A stretch of DNA of 64,000 nt, taken from assembly GCF_038396675.1 (NCBI RefSeq), contig NC_088920.1, forward strand, positions 24,757,001-24,821,000, written 5' to 3'. Source of the DNA: Hydra vulgaris. Its lineage: Eukaryota; Cnidaria; Hydrozoa; Anthoathecata; Hydridae. Positions 31,371-43,370 of this stretch are shown piece after piece; within the stretch, counting starts at the first letter, position 1, and every line of letters begins with the position of its first letter. Below the pieces are notes generated by a model that searched no databases, had not been told where the DNA came from, and was given only the letters and a program-made list of their open reading frames with translations. Position numbers and translations under genes: made by a program.

Positions 31371-33030
31371 ACTGAGTTCAGCCTTTAAGGTCTCTGTTCT
31401 CTCCAACCTAATTTAACCTAATCAATCAAGCCTTCATCAATGCCTTGGGTTTTCGATTTTAAGTGAAACTACTAATTTAGTGTTATGTCATTTGTTCAAA
31501 CGTCATTTGGTCAAACGTTATTCGGCGAATTATCGTACACTCAATTACTTTATTAAAGCCTTATTTCGAAATTGTTGCAAAAATAATTAAAAAATAAACC
31601 TGTTCTTGTGATGAAAGCGGATGATTCCTTTTTGTTAGATGCTGAACAATATTAGGTAGTCTCACTTCGAGATAATCAATCACAGCCCATTGAATTCGGT
31701 TTTGCTGACGTAGACAAGATCAGACACTTCTTCTGAAAACTTCCGTTCTTTGAATTAAAAATAAAATAAATTGATCATGCTTAGTGTTTCTTGTTGCAAT
31801 CTCATAAAAAAAAAAAATCAGATTCTATAGAATTTTTCTAGACTAATTAGGGTTAACTCTAACCCTAACAAAAAAGGAACTTTACCTTTGAAAAAATATA
31901 TTTTCAGCTACCTTAACACATTAAAATTATTAAAAATTTTTTGTCTAAAAATGTTAACGCTTGCAAAAAAAAAAAAAATATTTTTCAAATAACAAACTTT
32001 AGAAGTTTATTATAAAAAGTTGGTAATTCAAGTAATTTTGATAAAAATTTTTTTTCTTTTAAACTTTGTTTGAAATAATTTTCCTACAAGCTTCTATTAA
32101 ATTATGCTTTTTTTGATACTAACCTTGACCTAGTTAGATTTTTTTTTTCAATAATATTAGGATACATCAATTTTTGTTTTGTTTTTTATACTATTTCCCC
32201 TGAATAAGAGACTATATATCACATTTACTTTCTCTTAGTTGAAAATGTTAGTACTAGGAACAAAAATGTAGTACTACATATAACTCTATCAAATATCAAC
32301 AAACTGAATCATCATCAATTTCAGCTGTTGTCTATTTTACGTCTTCAGCATTTTGGGCAGTCAGATTGTTGCGAATAATGAATGATTTCATCCAATCTGA
32401 GCCAAGCTAGTTGTTTTTAAATTTTTATTCATTGACACATATCCTGACCAGGTAGCCCTTCAGTAACAGAAATATATCCATACTATCTAGAGGTATTTTC
32501 TATTCTGTCACGGATTGTTAAGAATTTGTAAAATCTTTTTTTTGATGTCAGGCTGTAATCTGGTCTGACTTCCAGGTGTTTTATGTCTCATATTGCTCTT
32601 GTTGTGCAGTGTACCATATGGTTCATTATATAAATTTGAAGCCTTGAAGATTAAGAGTCCGTTTGTTAAGATATGCAACAAGGCATTTTATATGGCTTTT
32701 GCTGAATAATATACAGTCAATCGAATAATTTACGTTTATAAATTCTCACATTTCTTGCATTTTATGTGTATTTACTAATATTTTTTGTGTTTTTAACTAG
32801 AAATAGTTGTTTAAAACATTAAAAAATTACAATAGGATTGAAATGACAATTACCTAAAATTGTCTAAAAAAGTTTTTAAAAATTCGATGCTGTATATATA
32901 TATATGTATATATATACACACTTATATGTTGTCTGAAAGTTTTCTTCCATATTTTGTTGACAAAAAGTAAAAGTTAAAATGCAAGACCGGATTTTTTTTT
33001 TATTAGTTGTTAGACTGCCTGCCCCAACCA
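31371..33030. other. long AT-rich interval, mostly featureless
   Basis: A short internal repeat of the form gtcatttg(t/g)tcaaacgt lies near 31487-31530. A coding-like minus-strand stretch is listed separately at 32290-32500. No TIRs or RNA genes are seen. Confidence 0.4.
32290..32500 (-). pseudogene. coding-like fragment, possibly Tc5/pogo DNA-binding region
   Basis: The minus strand reads SDWMKSFIIRNNLTAQNAED followed by a D-rich end. The 'DWxxxFxxRNxL' layout recalls the CENP-B-like helix-turn-helix of pogo/Tc5 transposases. No full domain, low confidence. Confidence 0.25.
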
Positions 33031-33035
33031 AACCC

Positions 33036-33096
33036 TCAGTCGATGTAGCAGCACTCCCTTGCGGGTCAGACTATTTGTCAGTCGATGTAGCAGCAC
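33036..33096. repeat. 19-bp direct repeat, two copies
   Basis: tcagtcgatgtagcagcac occurs at 33036-33054 and 33078-33096 with 42-bp spacing, in a locally GC-richer patch. Confidence 0.8.
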
Positions 33097-33458
33097 ACCG
33101 TGCATGATTTACAGTAAAAAAACAAAAATATTTTATTAAATAAAACAAAAACATTTTAATAAAGAAAATAAAAACATTGTTTATATTGTTAAACATTCAG
33201 AATGTTTTAAAAAACATTCCGGTCAATTACATTTGCGTTTTTCAGCTTTTTTAAAAAACGATTAATTTGTAATTAAATTAATGGTTTTTACTTTCTGACA
33301 ACACGCAAATGTTGGACGAAAGTCAAAAGTAATTAAAAGTGACGTATTTGTTGGCGTAAGAATCACTTTTTTCGTTCCGCTCTTCCCAAAGACAACAAAC
33401 TATAGATCTATATGTATATGTATATATATATATATTGTCCGCTGAGAATTGGAGTGTT

Positions 33459-33634
33459 CTATGTCCAATTTTGAGTTTTTTGACTTAGATGCATTTTATC
33501 GTTGACAATATGCAAATGTACTATGTCCAAAAGTTTCACATTGATCTGTCAAGTCTTGCACTTGTTTTCTTCAATAATTGTTTAAACTATGTCCAATTCG
33601 ATGGGCCTGTTTAGTATTGTAGTGGTCTATGTCC
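33459..33634. promoter_or_regulatory. subterminal CTATGTCC(AA) repeats, four copies
   Basis: CTATGTCCAA at 33459-33468, 33521-33530 and 33587-33596 and CTATGTCC at 33627-33634 are all in the same orientation between the TIR and the ORF. Repeats so placed are usual transposase binding sites. The spacing of 62, 66 and 40 bp is irregular. Confidence 0.6.
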
Positions 33635-33681
33635 GTCACCCAATAGAATGGCTTAATTTCACCGTCCGACTAAAGTTGAAA

Positions 33682-34989
33682 ATGGCAGCTGAAGAGGCTA
33701 AGATTCGTGTTCTTTTAGATGAAATTGATTCTGACGAAAGGTAAACTCATTTGTATCACTAAACTTTCTTGTTAATCAATAAATCTAAACACAATTTAAG
33801 CCCAGATAGGGGAGTAACCACGTCTCAAAAGAAGGGGAGAAACAAAAAGAAATTCTTACCTCAGGAAACTGTGCAGCAAATTTGTGACCATAACAACTCT
33901 TTTCCGACGGTGGAGAGCCACTACAATCGCGCCAATACAAAGAAAGAGTTCTTAGAAACCGGACTTAGTCTAAAGAAGATGTTTCAACTTTATAAAGAAA
34001 TCCACATCAATGATCATGTCACTACTGAAAGCAAATACAGAGATATTTTCAACACACAATTTAGCATCGCTTTTCACAAACCGAAGAAAGATCGCTGTGA
34101 TTACTGCGAAGAAATGAAACTGATTCCAACACTGTCCGAAGAGGAGGAACTCAAATATCTGGACCACTTATCTAAAAAGCTAGAGTGCAAGGAAGAGCGC
34201 GATAGAGACAGGAAAAATCACAAAAATGGAATTGACGCTACCGTTGCGGTTGCATCCTTTGACATAGAAAATGTAATGGCTTTGCCGAAAGCCAACGTTT
34301 CAAATTTTTTATACAAGAGAAAACTCAATATGTATAACTTAACTGGCCACTGCTCGCTAGACAATGTTACGTAATGCGCCGTTTGGCACGAGATACTGTG
34401 TGGCCGCGCTGGAAATCATATCTACAGTGCTCTACTTAAAATTCTTACGGAAATCGTTTTGAGGCACCCGGGAATTAAGATAATCATCTTGTGGTCGGAT
34501 TCTTGTGTCCCACAAAACAAGAACAGCATCATGTCTTACGGTCTGGCGCATTTTATGAGACTAAACCCTCAAATTGAAAGCGTCGAGCAAAAGTACTCGG
34601 AGCCTGGCCACGGGAACGTGCAGGAAGTCGACGCCATTCACAGTCTTATTGAAAAGAGTCTGCATTATTCCGAAGTGTTTAGTCCAGTGTCGGTATTAAG
34701 AAATTTACGTGCCCTAAGTGAAAAGACGGGCAAACTACGAATCCTTCAAATGAAATCAGCAGACTTTTTTGACTTCCAAAAAATTAGCAAATACTACAAT
34801 TACGACCAAGTGCCTTACACGCTAATCAAGTATAGCAAAATCGATTCTACCAATTTGCTGCACATAGAATACAAACGAACGTTTTCGGAAGAACAAACAA
34901 ACGTTCGTCTAGGGCGAAAAGCTCTTCGCGTTAAGGTTCCTCGTGACGCTCGACAACTGTATCGACGATATCAATCAAACCAGTGTTGA
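33682..34989 (+). pseudogene. transposase of the 33.4-kb element, one in-frame stop
   Basis: A first exon MAAEEAKIRVLLDEIDSDER (33682-33741) ends at a donor GTAAAC. The next exon continues to a single TAA at 34372-34374 and resumes in the same frame (CAVWHEILCGRAGNHIYSAL) to 34987. Motifs: CDYCEEMK zinc pair, SFDIENVMALPKANVS (first D), IILWSDSCVPQNKNS (second D) and SEPGHGNVQEVDAI. This resembles repetitive insect and cnidarian proteins that I know only as uncharacterised. A D-D-E/D arrangement is inferred. The single nonsense change suggests recent inactivation. Confidence 0.75.
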
Positions 34990-35571
34990 CTACTGAGAAG
35001 AAAAAAGATTTAATTCAACTCAATGTTAAGTACATGCCGCTCGTTGATCGCCAGTTTTTTGCGACAATTTTGTAATCAAAAACATGTTAAGAAACTTAAA
35101 AATACAAATTCTGTGAACATTTGAATGCATTTTTCGTTTAAGTTTCGATAAATATTTTGAACTGGTATTGAAAGCCATTCTAATATCCCGTTTATACTAA
35201 ATACATTCAATCCCTCTCCTAGCTTTTGAGTTTTGAGAATTTTCATTAAAATAAGGTACTGTTTATTAAAGTAAAATACGGTACTGTTTATCAAAGTATT
35301 AGTAAAAAAAATGGACTTAGAACAAATATTTTTTGAACTTTAAAAATTTTCGGAATTATAATGATCTTTGTCCAAATTTGGTCAGCCGTTTAACGACCTT
35401 ATAATTTTTTTTTATTGGAATTATATATTTTTTTAGAATCTTTACATCTGCCTAAATAAATAAATGGCCCCAAACAATACAATTGTTTAATAAAGAACAA
35501 TTTGAGCACTGTTCAACTTTCAAACTTGATTATCTCCAAACTAGCTTTTGAACACTCCAATTCTCAGCGGA

Positions 35572-35572
<1 letters not shown>

Positions 35573-35658
<86 letters not shown>

Positions 35659-35661
35659 TAT
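35573..35661. repeat. (TA)n microsatellite
   Basis: This begins at the right TIR of the preceding transposon. A shorter TA/TG run is on its left (33412-33434). Confidence 0.95.
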
Positions 35662-36360
35662 TTAAATAAGTTTTAATGAATAAAAGTAATTAACTTTTTA
35701 TACTAACTTTCCAAAGTTTGTTATTGAGTTAATTAGAAACGATATAGAAAGTTCTATTGGATGGAAAAATGCACTTATGCATTATTTATCAGGACTGCTT
35801 ATTGGTCTAAAAATCAGATCAACTCTAATTTTAAGCGAACTTAAAATGGACAGACAAAAGAAATTCCTCTATTTAAAATTTAGGCAGAGATTATTTGAGA
35901 TTTCGAAATTGTAAAAAAATTGGTAAAACTAAACTATAAATTAACAAAGTTCTAGAAATTAACATCGATGCTCGAATATGGTATGAGCTCAAAAATTTTT
36001 TATGAAGTCATCTAAAGCAGCAACAAAACCAATCAAAGATTTTTCTTGTTATTCAAAAAGTGTTTAGAGATCGTTTACATTTTATTTCCAAGGTTTCTCA
36101 TACTGTTTATGGTAAGGGAGCACGTCAAGACAGTTTTATACAATGAATTTTATGTTTAAATATTTTTTTCGTGTCTAAATGAGAATTTATGTTATAAGAA
36201 TTTACGTAATGAATTTTTGAATAATTCTTTTCATTATTTAATATTTTAAGTCATAAAAACAAAGTTTATTTATGCAATTTTTCCTTTTTTTTTCATCCAA
36301 TAACAAACATACAAAATTTGTTCAGATTTTTTATACTTAGATCAATTCAATTTTCTATAG
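35662..36360. other. AT-rich interval
   Basis: Plus-strand pieces such as a short lysine-rich frame near 35740-35900 may be old coding sequence, but nothing is recognisable. Confidence 0.35.
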
Positions 36361-36478
36361 GCTTTTGAAACAAATGGTTTTAGAATTCTAGCTACAAAAA
36401 GTCTGAAGAACGCTGAATTGAATCGTAATAGGTAATCTAAAGACGTCTCTGTTTCTTCAGGCCATTTGTTTCAAAAGC
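36361..36478. repeat. MITE-like foldback, 118 bp
   Basis: gcttttgaaacaaatgg (36361-36377) and its exact reverse complement (36462-36478) bracket an AT-rich centre. Confidence 0.65.
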
Positions 36479-36614
36479 TTATAAGAATAGTATTATTTAT
36501 TTTTATGTAAAAGCTTTACAAACTTTGTTATGTGGTAGTGTTTAAAATTAGTGACAATTACATTTTTTTCATTTTAAATTATATCTTCAAAGTTTAAATA
36601 CTGTTTGAACAGTT

Positions 36615-36725
36615 TTACCTGTGGTTAATTAAGTCGTGGTTGTCTCTGATTTGCCAAATATCTTGAAGCAACAAACTCTTCTTCATCAGAATCGGAACAA
36701 TCTAAGTCCATAAGAAAACTGGATT
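36615..36725 (-). CDS. acidic coding-like exon
   Basis: The minus strand reads FLMDLDCSDSDEEEFVASRY followed by LANQRQPRLN and a stop. Acidic D/E/S runs of this kind occur at the ends of transposon-encoded proteins, for instance near Harbinger ORFs. Too short to assign. Confidence 0.3.
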
Positions 36726-36817
36726 TAATACCTTATGTTTGGTAATTTTAAATTTCCAACTCAAAAAACTCTATATTTTAGACAACCTTTCATGGCTTAA
36801 GTATGTTATTAATCCGG

Positions 36818-37078
36818 TTAATAGATTTCTAAGAATAATTTTAGAGATAGATATCTATAAAATTTGATGCGGAAATGTATAACATAAAATTGAAAATTTG
36901 ACTCTAAATTTTCAAAAATTACGACTCCTAATTTACAGCTGCGAAAATTTCTAGAGTAAAATTTCCGCCGGTAAAAAGTTTTATAACGCCGACCCCAGGT
37001 TGTTTTTGCTCCCCTGCCTGTGTTAACTAAAAGCGTGATCTGACTCTCATCACAAGCTTGTGGCGCTTCCTCCGCCAC
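36818..37078 (-). other. uncertain ORF, 86 codons
   Basis: Starts MAEEAPQACDESQITLLVNT; the second half is AT-biased and unremarkable. It is probably not a gene. Confidence 0.15.
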
Positions 37079-37255
37079 TTTGTTAACTTTTGCTGTCCAA
37101 GTAGCGAATTTTCCTCACAACCTTTTGAGTCTGCGTCGTAATACCTAGCAGAGCAAAAGTCACCGCATTCACCACAGTGAAAGAACTAAGTAAGATTTAT
37201 AAGTTGAGTTTACAATCAACATATAGATACATCAATTGAGAGTTGTGGTTTGGTC

Positions 37256-37299
37256 AGATTTTTTAATTAAAAGAAAGTTTTCTTTTAATTAAAAAATCT
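37256..37299. repeat. perfect 21-bp hairpin with 2-base loop
   Basis: 37256-37276 is the exact reverse complement of 37279-37299, loop gt. The arms contain ttaattaa. Confidence 0.9.
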
Positions 37300-37719
37300 T
37301 AAAAAAACAAAAATTCCCTTTTTAAAATTCCAGGCCTCCCTCCCCTCGTAACAAATCATCACAAAATGCAACAACACTAACTATCAGGTATTTGCTCTGG
37401 GTCAATTATCTAGTGGAACAGCAGCTGATTATAAAAACCATATATGTGGTGCATCTGATCATTTAGGTTTTATTTTTTCAGATTTTTACTAGCTTTTCTA
37501 TAACGAATGTCGTAGTTTGATAATATCAAATAACTAATATCTAACATAATGCCTGACAGAGTGTAAGTGAACCACAATATCTATATTACATAGATATCTA
37601 ACTCGAGCCGCGGTTTTGAGGCAAGTTTGTTTATTGGAAGCCATATTGAATATGCTTGTTGGACTACCGGTAATGCTCTATGTAAAAAAATTTCAACAAC
37701 TTGGTTTTTTTTTAACTAT

Positions 37720-39060
37720 AGCAATTAATTTGTGTATTCAACGCAACAATTCTGTGTATAGATGTTCACAGCGTAACTTGTGATGGTGTTTTTTCAAATT
37801 TTATTACAATGAAAAGTCTTGGTTGTTCGTTTGATAAAGTTAAAATTATGAAAAACAATTTCAATATTGAATCTTATGATAAAGTTATTTAATTTATTCC
37901 TGATCCTTGCCATATGCTAGAACTTGCACGAAATGTATTATGCGATCTTGGTTTATTCACTGATAGTCAAAAAAGATTTGTAAAGTGGGAGCACATCACA
38001 GTTCTGCAAAATTTGCAAGAGGACATTGGATTAATGTTTGCCAATAAGTTAGGCAATAGACATTAATTTTCAGAGACATAAATGAATGTAAAAATAGCTG
38101 CCTAAACACTTAGTAATTCGGTAGCAGATGCAATTGAATTTCTAATGCTATCTGGCCATCCCCTTTTTTATGATGTTCAAGGAACATTAGATTTTATAAG
38201 AACAATTTATCAACTTTTTGACTTACTTAATTCAAGAAGTCCATCAGGCAAATGTTTAAATAAACACTTATTTCTTAATGACATAATCCAATAGTCTAAT
38301 GTTATTGAAAAGTCAGTTAAATATCTCGCTAATCTAACTGATAAATATGGGACTAAAATTCTTAATCATAGAAGAAAAACCTTTGTTATCGGTTTCATTG
38401 TCTCTGCAGCAAGCATCCGAGATTTGTCAAATAGTTTACTATCAATATCAAAAAATTCATTCAAATATGTGTTGACCTACAAAATGTCTCAAGATCACCT
38501 GGAATTGCTGTTTGCTTGTATTAAAGGAGAAAATGGTTTTAATAATAATCCAAATATTATTTAATTAAAGGCGAGCTTCAAAAAAACTCTTTTAAAAAAC
38601 TTTCTGATTGGTTCAAAGCAGCAGGTTCAATATTTTAATTTAAATTGAGTAAAACCAGATATCCAATCATAGAAACATAACTAAAAGATAAACATAAATA
38701 TGTAATTGAAAATTTATCAAGTAGCCTAAAAGAGATTTCGACACAAATATACAAAGAAGCAATAGCTGGTTACATGTTAGAAATCATAAAAAGGATATAA
38801 CTGCTTGCATATGTGCTGTGGCACTTAACAAACCAGATAATTTAGTTTGTGATCATGACTACACAGTATTTTACAAATCGTCGTGGTTATATTTTATAAA
38901 TTTATATTTATAATATCTTGGTGGATTAAATATACCATCTATTAGTGTCGTTAAAATCATTGAAAAATACGAGCAAATTTTCAGAAGTTTAATTATAGGC
39001 CTGACTTTCACAATGTTAACCGTTTCTTCACGAAAAAATTTGAAATCCTTAATGTTTTAT
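37720..39060 (+). pseudogene. P-element (THAP9-like) transposase remnant
   Basis: Joined frames give CDGVFSNFITMKSLGCSFD, FIPDPCHMLELARNVLCDLG, KWEHITVLQNLQED, VADAIEFLMLSGHPLFYDVQ, FDLLNSRSP, HRRKTFVIGFIVSAASI and TYKMSQDHLELLFACIKG with NGFNNNPN. 'DPCHMLKLARN' and 'SQDHLELLF...GG.NNNP' are trademark segments of P-element/THAP9 transposases. The N-terminal THAP finger is missing. At least four stops lie in the core. Weaker C-terminal similarity (YVIENLSSSLKEISTQIYKE, then CAVALNKPDNL) extends to about 39000. Confidence 0.82.
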
Positions 39061-39117
39061 AAAATTAATTTAAAACACAATTTGCATTATCTCCAAAACC
39101 AGGTTTTGTAAATATAC

Positions 39118-39301
39118 ATATATATATTTTGTATATATGTATATATATATTTTGTATATATATATATGTATATATATATATTTTGTATATATATATGTAT
39201 ATATATATATTTTGTATATATATATGTATATACATATTTTTTGTAGATATATATGTGTATATATATTTTGTATATATATATATATATGTATATTTACATT
39301 T

Positions 39302-39366
<65 letters not shown>
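39118..39366. repeat. (TA)n array with ttttgta interruptions
   Basis: Runs of TA are spaced by tttttgta/tttg units every 25-35 bp on the left, then a pure run from 39305. Confidence 0.95.
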
Positions 39367-39370
<4 letters not shown>

Positions 39371-39375
39371 GTACC

Positions 39376-39414
39376 TATATATATTGTTGAGCATCAGACT
39401 CAACAATATATATA
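39376..39414. repeat. 16-bp hairpin, 7-base loop
   Basis: tatatatattgttgag (39376-39391) pairs perfectly with 39399-39414 around catcaga. Outer gtac/gtac pairs extend it with a mismatch. Confidence 0.85.
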
Positions 39415-39829
39415 CGTACATAATAATTAATTGCCATCGGACATTAAATCTCTTGTACGAGATTTACAAAAGTGCGTATTTGGATTTTTTTCCATCGTAA
39501 AAATACGCGATCGATGGTTAAAATAATGTACAGTAACTAATCGGAAAAACCTTGAGGGAAATTTTGGAAAAAAAAACTTTGAAATTCTTACGAGGTTTCT
39601 CGAGGTATGATGTAGTAATGATACGAGGTATTTGATTAAACTTCGATGGTAATCTGTAAAAAGAGTGAATTAACTGTGTAAACCGAATTAGATTTTCGCA
39701 AACACTCTCAGCAATTATACATTCCATCAAAAATTAATTTCCTAAGAAGAAAAAACTCATGAAGTTGTAAAAGCTGTAATTTGATTGACGTTTTTATATT
39801 TAGTTTCTACAAACCAATTAGGAATAGCA
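39415..39829. other. interval without a recognised gene
   Basis: A 70-codon minus-strand ORF (39518-39730) has no recognisable motif. A palindrome-like cgcgatcgatgg is at 39507. Confidence 0.35.
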
Positions 39830-41290
39830 TTTTTACTTACTTTGATGTAAAAAAGTCACTTTTAAACAAATATTACTTTACATAACTTAGATTAAATTAT
39901 CAAATATATTTACATTTAATAGTAATTCATTTTTAAAAAGCAACATATAAAATAATATATTCATGTAAAAATTACTTACATTAAGTAAATTTTAAAAATG
40001 CGTAACTTTTACTTGTTAAAGTAATTTATTATTTACTAGTAAACGTAATTAACGTAATTATTTACTTTTTCTTTGTCTATGTAAATCAATTCAAAAGTAA
40101 GTCATGTGAAAGTAATTTACTTTAAAAAGTAATTTAGATTTTACTTATTCAAATACTTTACATCGAAATGAAGTTTACTTTTTATATGTGGAAGTAAATT
40201 GTTTTTGAAAGTAATCTTACGTAAATATAATCAGTCGATATAATAAAAATTAAAAAGCAATAAAATAAATTTTTAAAAATTAAACAATAAAAACGTTAGC
40301 AGGAAAAAAGCTGATACAATGATACGATACTAAAGCGTATCAAAGTATATAAAAAAACTATTTAGGAATATTTTACAGGGGAGTTTTTTCTTAGAAGGTT
40401 TTTTCCGGATGCCGTCTAAATTCCAATCGTTCTGGACATTTTTGAAAAGGTAATTCTTCCAGCCTAAGAATAGTAAAATGCTCTAATGCTCGGCCAGAAG
40501 TTGAATTTTTTTAAAACGGGTAGGTTCAAATAATGGTTTTCATAGTAAATAAGATACTGTTCCTGCGCTAGGAATAGTTTTAATTGCCAATATGAGCATG
40601 GTCTGGAGTCCATTATTGATGTTTTTGAGATAGGTAGGAAAGAAATATCTAAAACCGTTCAGACCAATTGTCGCCCCAAACTTATCTAACAATGCTTCAC
40701 TGCAAGTTTTGTTTTACTGCATTTAACTCTGTTATACAATATCCTTTTAAGGAAAATGTAGACAAAAAGAAAGTTTACTTAGTTTTTAAATATAGATTAC
40801 TTTTAGTTGTAATTAAAAGTTATTTAAAATGTAAACTTTATAGAGTAATTTTATTTAATTTACTTTTGATAGCTATTTCATTTAACTTATATAAAAAACA
40901 TGTCAACTTAGGAAAACTAATTACAAAAGTAAATTTTATTTAAATTTGACATTATATTACTTTTATACAATGTATTTTAAAATGCAAGTAATTTTCACAA
41001 TCAAGGTGATATAAATTTTTTAAAAATAAATTCTTTTTAAATGTTTAAGTAAATTACATTTTGAGGTAAAATTATATTATGTGATGTAATATCAAAAAAG
41101 TAATTAAATGAAATAGTATATTACTTTTAGTGAAAAATTAAATTACTCTTCCATGTGGCTATTTTACATGTAAAAGTAAATTACTTTTTGAGGTAAGTTT
41201 TTTTATATGTGTATTTACTTTCAACGTTTGTAAGTAAATACGTAATTTACTTTTTCATAAAAACTTACTTGAGTTTATAAAAAAATTACG
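39830..41290. repeat. foldback-like region rich in AGTAAATTAC-type motifs
   Basis: Variants of aagtaatttac / gtaaattactttt occur more than a dozen times in both orientations, concentrated at 39830-40220 and 40750-41280, with a different centre (40260-40700). The halves look like a degenerate inverted repeat. No coding capacity. Confidence 0.5.
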
Positions 41291-41599
41291 GGAAAGAGCT
41301 ATCCCTAAAACCATTCCATATTAATCTAAATCTATAACAAAATGTTTATAAATTAATCAATCAATTAATTAGCATGGTTGTAATTCCGTTGCAGAAAGTT
41401 CTAGAACATTTAATGACGTTGTGGATTAAATAGTTTTTAGTAATGAAACCAAAGAATTGTAAATATGTGTTTGCGGTTATTTATGATGGTTTTAGAAGGA
41501 TATGTTAGGAAAAATATAGAGTATAAATGAAGGAGAAATTTGTAAGAGAGTCTTAGTTAGAAGAGAAGATTATTGTTATTTATTGATTTATTGGTTGCT

Positions 41600-43370
41600 A
41601 GAAAAAACTGCAATGGTTGTTTAACTCATTTGGAAATATTTCACCATTGATGAAGACTCTATTGAATGGATTGACACAAAGATTGGAAAGAGGAATAATT
41701 ATAATGCCAAATGCATTCTGTGTCCAGGCATCAGGAAATCACTTAAATGTACCCATGGAGGCACAACTGGAATAAGAGGACATTTAGAGTAAGTGTTTAA
41801 AATAAAACATCGCATTTTGTTAAGAAACAGATATTTCGTAAATGTAGTTATAGGTGTAATTACGAGATTTCGCTGTATATGACTTATAGTTTTAAAATAT
41901 ACTGTGATTAAAGAAGGAAGGCTAATGGTTATAGACTGAAGTTTTGTAGAAGTACAGTATTATATTAGGATAATATTTAGTTCATTTTATTAAAATTACC
42001 AAGACAAACTGTAAAACCAAAATTTTACTGTAACTATGAGTAATTCACGTTTTATAGTATACTATCGCATTTATAGCGCCATCAATCTGTAAATAACTGT
42101 AATTTCCAATGTTTAACCTTATTTTTTAAATTCTTTTTTGCAGATCTCAGCATCCAAAACAATTTGCTGAGATGGAGGCTAAAACTTGTGCCCTGACCAA
42201 GATACTGGAAGCTAATAAGGAGGTAGAAAGGAAACGAAAAAAAAATATCATGTCTAAGAAAGGTATTGTTTCCCCCATAAAGATTATCAAACTTTCCTCT
42301 AAAAATGGTTGAATTTCCAAATATCCAAATGCTCCTAAACTATTTGTGTCCTTAAGCAACCATTAAAAGTTCGAGAACAATAGCAAATACAAACTTCTAA
42401 TGCTTTAAAAAAACATCGAAAGCATATGCAGGAGCAACTTGATAAAGACATTCCTAATTCAAAAATTGTTGCTTTCACTAGTGATGGTTGGACTGTCAGA
42501 AACAATGATTGTTATGAATCCCTTACAGTCCATTTTTGTATCAAGGAATTTGAGCTGAAAAAGCTTACTTTGGATTGCCAGAACTTTATTGGCAGAAAAA
42601 CTGGTATCAAACAAGCACAAGGATTGGACAACGTGATTAACAAATTCCACATCCTTGGTGGAGATAATCTTGAAAGAGTCGGTATGACAGATGGTGCCAG
42701 TAACATGAAGAGTGCTGCTACACAATCAAAACTTGTTGATCAACACTTGCTATGTGTGGACCACGTCATGAACCTCTGTTTACAAGTAAATATTTTCAAT
42801 TACAAAAGCGAAATTACAGTTAAATATCTGTTTTACAGCAAAATTCGGATTTATTTTCTTTTGTAATCGCTTTTACAGTAAAAACTTTGGTTTTACAGTT
42901 AAATATTGGATTTATAATTACCATAAAATATCGGAATTACAATAAACCGTCGTTTTACCAATAAATTTTAAATTAAAATTAAAATTTTTTTCCAGTCTGC
43001 TGTTAAAAACATACAAATGGTTGATGAAGAAATTAGCAAATACGAGAAACTGGCTCAAAGAACACATCAGAGTACAATTGATTGGCAGGAAATCAAACTT
43101 GCATGTTCTGAAGAATAAATAGTTGCAAACAAATTATTCCAGCCTGCTGCTACAAGATGGAACTGAAACCAAATGGCGATGAAATCAATTTTAACTCTTA
43201 GGCCTGGTTTGAGACATATTCAGGAAAACAGTCTCAATGCAATCCTCACAGATTTCATGTTAACACCAAACGAATTTGAATTAATTGAGATGATTGAAAA
43301 AAATGAAATGAAAAAAAGACACAGAAGGGAAAACTCATCATCTGAATCAATTATATGAATAATTTTTGTA
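41600..43370 (+). pseudogene. hAT transposase with BED finger and introns
   Basis: Exon 1 holds a BED-type finger (WKYFTIDEDSIEWI, CILCPGIRK, GIRGHLE) and ends near 41790 at a donor. The next exon starts after ttttttgcag near 42142 with SQHPKQFAEMEAK. The catalytic core follows: FTSDGWTVRNNDCYESLTV, then MTDGASNMKSAATQSK and HLLCVDHVMNLCLQ, a second intron (42787 to about 42994, acceptor tttttttccag), and QPAATRWN with LTLRPGLRHI. TDGASN and C-x-DH are hAT signatures. Stops at 42309-42311, 42391 and 43116, among others, and loss of the C-terminal dimerisation domain make it inactive. Confidence 0.8.

Larger units (their letters stand above)
33437..35572 (+). mobile_element. 2.1-kb DNA transposon with 23-bp TIRs and subterminal repeats
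   Basis: The TIRs are perfect over 23 bp (gtccgctgagaattggagtg plus ttc at 33437-33459; reverse complement at 35550-35572). Both ends lie in (TA)n sequence, so the target duplication cannot be read. Four CTATGTCC repeats follow the left TIR (33459, 33521, 33587, 33627). It encodes a near-complete transposase. Superfamily not named. Confidence 0.85.

Noticed and set aside
33036..33096. Two 19-bp direct repeats as a possible CRISPR start
   Set aside because: Only two copies with a 23-bp spacer in a eukaryotic-type sequence; nothing further of an array.
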